The notes under the pieces were generated by a model. That model saw nothing but the letters and a program-made list of their open reading frames with translations. It was not told the DNA's origin and made no database searches. Below are positions 56,546 through 64,000 of a stretch of DNA of 64,000 bases, one piece after another; positions within the stretch are counted from its first letter, which is position 1, and every line of letters begins with the position of its first letter. This stretch comes from Megamerina dolium (lineage: Eukaryota; Arthropoda; Insecta; Diptera; Megamerinidae), in contig OY978525.1 of the NCBI GenBank assembly GCA_963854835.1, positions 32,573,253-32,637,252 on the forward strand, in the 5' to 3' direction. The position numbers and the translations under genes are program-made.

Positions 56546-57800
56546 ATTTGTATGGGAGGTAGGTGTTGTTTCTATAAGATTCAGCTCATTTTTGAAAATA
56601 TAATTAAAAGAGTAAATATAATCTTATGTGCCGAATATCAACTTCTTCACTTAATATTATCGAGCAAACATACATACGGAATCATAAATTTGTATGGGAG
56701 GTAGGCGTGCTTTTTATCCGATCGGTCTTATTTTCAAGTATGTCTAATAATTAGAAAATATAACCTCAGATATGATGTTTCAGTATGTTCGCTTTTTATT
56801 TTCATGCAAAAATACACATTCAGTAATATACTTTTGAATAGGAGGTAGGCGTCGTTTTCATCCGATTACTACAATTTTCCATTATAATTATTAGAAGATT
56901 AGAATAACTTTAGAGATCATATTTTTAATCAAAAGACCTACATTATCGTACATAAAGTAAGAAAATTCACATTCCACCTTATATTTTTGTATGGGAAGTT
57001 GGCGTGGCTTTAATCCAATTTTGCTCAATCTCAATTTTGTAGGTTCGTTATTGAAAATAAACGTAAGTAACAATTTTCAACTCGATTGCTCTGTAGCTAC
57101 AGCAGTTATCGTGCTGACAAGCATACAGTCATTTTGCTTTATCTGCCGGATAGATAGTTACATATTTTGTGCACCAGCAACCATTAAAACTTAACAGATA
57201 TGTATATATTTTACAGTATATACTTACTATAATGCACATGAGATATTGCCTGTTATTTGTTTATTGAAGTGTAAAAATTTTCAATGTATTTGCATCATCA
57301 ACAAAATGCGTTAAATTATGCTTTTCCTATGCGCATAGACACCACTTATACCTACATATTTGCAATTTCGCTGATACTCTGATTTGAGAACAAAATGTAT
57401 AGATGTTAGAAAACAGATGTAAACAAATGAAAACCACGCATATGTCCGATATAAAAGCAGGTTATTGAATATAAGTTTTCATATTTTGCGCGCGAAAATG
57501 TAAAGTTATTATGCTGAAACTGGATGCATATCATTATGTTCACTTATTAATAGATTTAGTCGAAAATGGGATGAATTGAATTAAAATTACGTCTACCTCC
57601 CATACAAACATATGCTTCCGCATGTGTGCTTTCACAAGTTATAAAGCTGAAACTTGCTACAATCGATAAAAATCGCTAATAATTGAATTATATCGAAAAT
57701 AAGAGGAATCGGATGAAAATCACGCCTACCTCGCGTACAAAATTACGTTCTCGACTGTATTTTGCGCGCGATTACATAGAGCTATAACAATGAAACTTGA
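56546..57800. repeat. T2 tandem repeat with an orientation switch
   Basis: Minus-orientation motifs TTTGTATGGGAGGTAGG recur at about 56549, 56690, 56837 and 56988. After about 57070 the array turns: plus-orientation CTACCTCCCATACAAACAT and CTACCTCGCGTACAAAA are at about 57594 and 57727. The period is 140-150 bp. Confidence 0.72.
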
Positions 57801-58860
57801 AACATACATTATTTTGATCAAAAATTCCAACTTTTGTTTTAAACACTTCTTTCCAATTCCTAATTTGAAGACCCTCTATATAAAATGGAATGTATTCCAG
57901 ATTCTAGTCGATATAATAGTTACTTGTATTGCTCTTGTATTTTATGCTTAATTCTAACTACATACACAAATGTACACATATTTATTTATATTTATGTATT
58001 GCATTCAATATATGACTACGAGTATACATCCACAAATAATATAATGTTTATATGGAGCTTTTGTATGCTTCTTCCATGAATCTATTATGAAATGTCAATA
58101 TTTCACATTACGCCTCATCGACGTCATCGTTGTGGTTGTTTTTATTGTATGTACTTGTTATATGGATTATTAAATTATACATGTTTGCATTCAAAATGAA
58201 ATTACATTATTTGGAAAGTGCCACCAAGTACAATAAAATACGAATAACAACGAATAGACGCACTATTATGTATAAATGCATAATTTATGTACAACTATGT
58301 GCTATATACATATATAGGTAAACTTACATGTACTATATTTGTGCATTTTATGTATGTGTGTGCTTGTTTATACATTCTTTATGCTTTTTCAGCTGCAGTG
58401 TGAAATATTGAATGCAATTGCCACTCCAACACATTCTCAATGAATAAGTATGTATGCATTATTTGTTCTTGTTGTTATTATTCGTGTTATTATTATTATT
58501 AGTATTGTTATGGTTGTAGTAGTAGAAAATTACTCATATGAGAATAACATGTATTACATTCCTAAGTATCGTATGTATGTATTGTGAGTAAATTAATTCC
58601 CCAATGTAGGTGTATTTTATGCATTTGTTGGTATTTATGTATGCGTGCGATTTTATACCAATGTCAATGAATAGATTTATAACAATTATATTATTATAAA
58701 CAATTCAACAGAGATTAATTGTGCATTTCTCTTTCCATGTACATATGTTAATCTAAAATGCGAAGGAGATGAGTATTTAAGATGCTATAATACATATGTA
58801 CAAACATGCCCTCATGTTTACATAATGATTATTGTGGTTGATTAGTTCATATTTCAGATT
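57801..58860. other. AT-rich non-coding DNA
   Basis: Nothing recognised. Confidence 0.45.
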
Positions 58861-59560
58861 CAGGTTGAGCAAAGTCTTAGAGTATCCATTCCAAAATATA
58901 CCTTGATATTGGTGGAGGACGCAGATTTTATGCTATATCGTCTCGATCTAACCCCTTTATTGCCAAAATTATCTTCTTATAACATGTTTTTGTTCAGTCT
59001 AAAAACATGCATCGAATTCCACGCTTTTGTATGTGAAGGTAGTTGTAGTTTTCATCTGTTTATGTTCATTCTTGAGCATATCTATTGTTTGCTTAAAATA
59101 ACTTTATACAGTTAGTTTTAGTTTGATAGTTTCATATTTTCGTGCGCAAAGTCTGAAAATATACCTTCAAATTCATGCTTCTGTATGGGATCGTTCTCAT
59201 CTGATTATGTTCACTTTTGAGGTTATTCATTATTACCTAAAAATATACTCTCATACCAAATTTCAGTTCGATATCTTTATATTTTTATATGAAATTCTGA
59301 AAAAATATATTTTAAAATATACATTTGTATGGGAGGTGGGAGTATTTTTCATTTGATTACGCTCATAGATATGGATTTCATCCGATTACATTCATTCATT
59401 CGTAATTTCATTTATTCATAGCATAAATATATTCTTATGTGCGATGCTTCAATTTAATAGCTTTATATTTGCGCACGCAAAGCCTTAAAACTTACACTCT
59501 AAAATAGATAGCATTTGTAAGGGAGATGGGTATAGTTTTATTTACTTGCTCGCACAATGA
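58861..59560 (-). repeat. T2 tandem repeat, minus orientation, diverged
   Basis: TTTGTATGTGAAGGTAG, CTGTATGGGATCG, TTTGTATGGGAGGTGGG and TTTGTAAGGGAGATGGG recur at about 59027, 59181, 59325 and 59515. Confidence 0.6.
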
Positions 59561-59574
59561 AAGCGGTGAAATAT

Positions 59575-60060
59575 ATATATATTTTAGGGATTGGCCGAAT
59601 CAGACCACTTATATGGGTCCCTTTTCGTCGCTCAAATCGTGTGTTAATTATTTGTTCGGTTGCAGAATTCTTCTACTTCCTTCCTCATAATAACATCACG
59701 CGTTATTTCAAACATGTCTTTGTGGGATATGTTTCACATTTCGAATTCATAAATAAATTGGCGACCCAGTGTGGACATCCTCCTGCTTGCCAATGCAGGA
59801 CACTGGCACACTATGTGCGCCGATGTCTCTGCCTCTTCCATGCATAATCTGCAAATGTCTGCTGCATTTCTGCTTGATAGACCGATACGTATCTTCCCAG
59901 ATTCAGAGTGCATGACAGTCCCAACTCTTTAGAGAATATTCCAGCACCCGCTCTGCCATCCATTAATGAACTATCTGTAAAAATACTGATGTCATTTTCC
60001 TCACATACATCATCTGTGTGAGGCCGTCTTCAATGAGTGTTCTGTGTGACTTTTCAGTCA
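59575..60060 (-). pseudogene. LINE remnant: RNase H start joined to zinc-knuckle end
   Basis: Read on the minus strand, ISIFTDSSLMDGRAGAGIF (about 59930-59990) is the start of an RNase H domain. It runs to YVSVYQAEM, then jumps by deletion to CRLCMEEAETSAHIVCQCPA (about 59790-59850), the Cys/His end of the same kind of polyprotein. The rest of RNase H is lost. Its similarity to the remnants at about 13 and 20 kb is in domain order only. Confidence 0.8.
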
Positions 60061-61605
60061 TCTTCAGCCTACCCATTCCCTCCATTGGCATTTGCGGTGA
60101 AAGCGGTGAAATAATCTTTCAAATAATTATTATACTTATATATTTGAATATATATATTCTTAGAACAAAATTGGTCATTCGAGAAATTGTCCCATTTAAT
60201 TATTTCAACAATTGCTTTAAGAAATACAATTTAAATAATTTTTTGAACTTAGAGTAGATTACTTTGAAAAATACATTCAGTTTCTAAACTCTTTTTTTTT
60301 AATATTTATTCCATGAACATTTCAAACAGCTGGTACGTATACTTACTATTTAATAGGTACAAAATAATACATATTGCGTATACTTCATGGTGTGCTAAAG
60401 TATTTTAAAATAAAATTGGAGCGTGTCTACAAATGTAAATATGCAATATTTGAATGTAAGCACCTAATACCTGCTATTCAGAATAAGTTTTATCATTATT
60501 ATTAATGAGCATAAAAATGTGTAAATGTGCTGTTAGCATATTTAGTATGTACGTACATATAGATACAAAAAATATAATATTTGGTTACATGCATGAACAT
60601 GCAAAGACACTGTCTCATGGTATATCCACTATCATAACGCATTTGCACATATGCTGACTACAATGAATATGCAATTTTTTTTACAGGTTTCTTCAACGTA
60701 TACACACATGAGTGTAACCATACAAGTATGGGATATTGAAATACTGTGCATATGTATATGTGAGTATGAATAGCACGTAAACCCAAAAAAGAACAATTAT
60801 TATTTTTATATTTTTTGCATAGAAGCAGCTCACCAACTGCTATTATAGCATCATTTGTATATATGCAAATAAAATACTTGTAGATAAAAACATCAAAACT
60901 AAACAAAGAACTACCAACACATCATTAAAATTATCAAACGTCATCATCATTATCATCAATACCATCGTAAAAAAAAAAATGATAAGCAAACAAACAAAAA
61001 AGACAAAATGTTTCGTTTTGTTTTGTTTTTATGTCGCTCATTTTTAACTGCTTCAACATCATTCATCCGTGATACATGTAGTAATATTATTTGTCATTGA
61101 CTCCTTTCGAAGAATCACATCAATTTAATATCTATACCTATAAATGTTCTATTGCTCTTCTGGCAGTTTGATGTCGTTGTCACTCAAATATTGCTAGAAC
61201 ATAATTTTTTTATTGGAGATACGTTTTGTTTTTCTTTTCGTTTGGTTTTGAACTTATTTTGCAATAAGTAAAAAGGTTTTGCAAAACGTGCCAAACGCCG
61301 TTTTGGCACTTCTGTTTTGTTTTACTCTTCATTTTCGGCATTCGTGTATAGGTAGGAGCGATGCTAAACTAAAAATAAAATTAAAATTATGAAGAAGTTC
61401 TTTAGAAATATTAAACTTTTCATGGTTTCAAGCCCTTTAATTCGTTAAACCATCGGTTGACATTATTACATTGTACTTACATAGTTAAAGGGCTTTTTAC
61501 ATAAATATCGACATCTCTGAAGTTTTTATAAGAAACTTAGTAGAATAATTATGTGATTGATTGACTAAGAATATTTACATTATAATTTGTGGATTTAAAT
61601 TTAGT
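60061..61605. other. AT-rich non-coding DNA
   Basis: Nothing recognised. Confidence 0.45.
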
Positions 61606-61765
61606 TTAATTCTTCGGCAATTTTCTTTGCTAAGAAAAATGCTTCTGAAAGGCCTGTAGAGCACGAGACAATTCCACACAAGTGATTTTTTATTCGGAAT
61701 CGGCTCATAAGGGTAGGTCACTTCTACAATAAGACTATTTAAATTTGCTATAAATAAATAATAAA
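61606..61765 (+). mobile_element. Very old SINE body fragment
   Basis: TTCTTCGGCAATTTTC, AATGCTTCTGAAAGG, TTCGGAATCGGCTCATAAGG and the motif TAGGTCACTTCTACAATAAG follow the order of the SINE body. The head and tail are gone. Confidence 0.5.
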
Positions 61766-61849
61766 TAAATTGGAAGAAAAATTGACAACTAACCGAACAG
61801 CTGCCTAAGAGATGTCTCAAGATGGGTAAAATGTATGACCATCCACTAT

Positions 61850-63020
61850 TATTATTTGTTTCAAAACATTATTCCAGAAAATATTTACCCCCATTTTCCA
61901 TTTCATAGAGATACTCCTCTACAAAGTTAATTATTTTTTAAAAACCCCTCTCCCACAGCTCACAGTAGTCCCGCTAGAGGGGTTAAATGTGATTAAAATG
62001 TGAGTGACCCCCAATTAATTTTTTCTGCTCAACATTTTTTTAGCAGATGCTTGCCTACAATTCTTACATCTTAGGTGGGCTTCCATACAAAAGTTGACGG
62101 TTTTGTGAAATTTTCATCCACCGCTACTGATAACGGTGAAATGTATGACCGACCCCCAATGTATGACCAACCTCTATTATTATTTATTTATTTATTATTT
62201 ACCAACTACTTTCATTCCTTAGAGGGCATTTTCTACAAAATTAATTTCAAAAAAATTAATTTCCCGCCACCGCTCACTGTAGCCGCCCCTAGAGGGTAAA
62301 ATAAATGACCGACCCTCATTAGTTTCTATTCCCCAACATTTTTTCGATACATACTTACACCCTATGTCCACACTTTCCTTACGAAATTAACATTTTTTAA
62401 AAATACACTCCCAACACACCTATGGTGATCCTGAAGTGGTAAAATGTATGACTTCCACCCATTAATTTTGCCTCCCCAATTATTTACCCAAATACAATTT
62501 AAGAAAATTATTTATACCCTATCTATATCCGTTAGTTTGTTGCCATATAAAATGGATTCCATATCATTTGAAAATCGATAAATTAGCCTATATATATGTA
62601 GGAATTGGCTCTTATGGGGTGATATGTATATCTGCTCTCCATTAATTTTACCAAGCCGAACATACTTATCCTCCATCTTGATTTTTATGGGAGCTATATG
62701 TCAGCTCCCATCAACGAACTCAAAAACTCCTGAAAATTAACAAATAACCACATAGCTGCCTGGCAATTGAATCTAAAGGAATAAATGTATGACTGACCCG
62801 TACTAATTTTTCATTCGCAGTATCTTTAACAGTTATTTAACATACTAGGCAACTTCTAGGCAACTATGGGGTTTTGTGTCGATTTTCTTTTATTTTTGTA
62901 AACTCTTTCTTGGATGTGATTCCGTTCATCTCCACCATACCTCTACAATTCTTTGGTTCACATACGTTTTTTAGGAAACCATACAAAACAGCGAGGTTAG
63001 CTATAGGAAAGTATGCTATT
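61850..63020 (-). repeat. T1 tandem repeat, minus orientation with a switch near 62830
   Basis: Repeated phrases AATGTATGACCGACCCCCA, ATTAATTTT..CCAACATTTTT and CTCCCAT-like occur from 61850 to about 62830. After that the unit GCAACTATGGGGTTTTGTGT appears in plus orientation. Spacing is roughly 150 bp. Confidence 0.65.
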
Positions 63021-63087
63021 CCTTAGCTAATTAATATCGACAGTAATGCAGAATATCTTGATTCTCCGTAGTTCGTGGGAATAATTC

Positions 63088-63306
63088 AATTTTGAGCTGG
63101 GTAAAAGCTCCCATGGAAACGCTGCTAAAAGAACTTTGTGACAAAGCTCAGAAAAATTGATGTCACAAGGGTTATGGCGTTCGTGACTGGCTAATATACG
63201 TAGGTCCCTTCTAATACTGTCCAAAATTTAACCCGTACAATAGTACTGTAAGAGAAGCTCGGCCAAAGGGCCCTTCGGGGCCTACAGGTACCACATACTT
63301 ATTTTT
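63088..63306 (+). mobile_element. SINE, type A, head missing
   Basis: Starts in the body (GCTCCCATGGAAACGCTGCT) and continues through ACAAAGCTCAGAAAAATTGA and GGTCCCTTCTAATACTG. The tail GGCCCTTCGGGGCCTACAGG ends in CACATACTTATTTTTC. It lies directly beside T1 repeats. Confidence 0.85.
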
Positions 63307-64000
63307 CTTTAGCACTCTCCAGAACCCACCTAAACCACTTAGAATCCCAGCAGTTCAACAATCTTTCTGAAGCACTGACTTTGAGCAAAAGAACACTACT
63401 GAAATTTGTGATGCAATTTGGTATTTTGAAAGATCTCTACATCTCGTAACTAGATCTAGTATTTCTGGTTTATTTAGGGGTCTAGGATGGTCTATGCGTT
63501 ACCCACCTTTTTGGTGAGCCAGTCAGTATAATTTCACCTAACCTTTATCGTGTAGTATTCCTTTGATTCGATATGAAAAATATTGATATGAATGAATTTG
63601 CTGTATTTGTGGATCTGTCCAAATCTATGTATCCGCTATACTACCTCATTGCTTCCAGAACTTTAACAAACAATAGACAATTTTTTCCTACCAAATACTG
63701 TGATGTAAAGTGTGATATGAAATGTCATATTTTTTCGAAGAAGTGCCATATTGTTAGGTAAGCGAAGAAAGAAATATACTCTAACTAATTCTAGGTAAAA
63801 TGAGAAAAGTGTGAAGCACTTAATATGCGATAATACTAAGTAAACGTTAGAAAATGATTTTCACAAACTATCATCTTTCTACTATTTCTACCATTCTTTC
63901 TGCTAATATCCAACTTTGGGAACAATTTCTTTTCCTTTTTGTCGAACTATCTAATAAAAATAACAATCATAAAAGTGATTTTCGTTTGGTTTACTTTTAT
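63307..64000. other. Unassigned sequence
   Basis: No gene or repeat was recognised to the end of the window. Confidence 0.4.

Noticed and set aside
1..64000. CRISPR arrays, operons, bacterial-type promoters
   Set aside because: The DNA is nuclear insect sequence with introns and retrotransposons; the regular arrays T1 and T2 lack repeat-spacer structure.
1..64000. Known conserved fly microRNAs
   Set aside because: A search by eye for several common mature sequences (let-7, miR-1, bantam, miR-8) found no match; a covariance search was not possible.

Overview
The window is AT-rich nuclear DNA of a higher fly (Diptera, Schizophora). Gene structure (short phase-preserving introns, a PGRP-SC type amidase, an insect LAPTM4 homologue) and the transposon mix (mariner, jockey, RTE) fit a tephritid-like fruit fly, but no single feature proves the species. 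Host coding sequence is sparse; most of the 64 kb is intergenic or intronic DNA filled with transposons and short-period repeats.

Host genes. (1) 15333-17848, plus strand: the last three exons of a LAPTM4-family four-pass lysosomal membrane protein with two PPxY motifs; its first exon(s) were not found. (2) 22443-23074, plus strand: a complete two-exon secreted peptidoglycan recognition protein with all zinc and catalytic residues of an amidase (PGRP-SC class), with a TATA box and candidate GATA and kappaB-like sites upstream. (3) 5297-5539: an isolated 80-codon reading frame of coding character and unknown function.

Mobile DNA. The most striking component is a tRNA-derived SINE family with at least a dozen copies. 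It has one Pol III head and body but two different 3' tails (A: a hairpin followed by a T-rich end; B: a longer tail ending in CCTAA-like repeats). One copy (2451-2933) is a 'snap-back' in which the tail plus adjoining target DNA is repeated in inverse orientation with 106 of 108 bases matching. A 51-bp insertion of only the type B tail also has its own 12-bp target duplication. Other elements: a full-length but decayed RTE-clade LINE (25787-29059) plus two partial copies; two jockey-clade fragments that begin within a few bases of the same place; RNase H-bearing LINE remnants at about 13, 20 and 60 kb; several dead or internally deleted mariner/Tc1-like elements; a TTAA-flanked element, a 0.5-kb MITE pair in opposite orientation, a 202-bp PIF/Harbinger-like MITE, and a 435-bp solo LTR.

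Repeat arrays. Two families of loosely tandem repeats with periods near 150 bp occur as several dispersed arrays in both orientations (T1: 2.0-3.5, 8.3-8.7, 30.8-31.1, 49.3-52.9 and 61.9-63.0 kb; T2: 39.0-40.4, 56.5-57.8 and 58.9-59.6 kb). They act as landing sites for the SINEs, MITEs and mariners. A probable third family lies at 25.1-25.6 kb. The remaining DNA (notably 40.4-44.4, 47.4-49.3, 53.9-55.1 and 60.1-61.6 kb) holds only AT-rich sequence and microsatellites as far as can be seen by eye.
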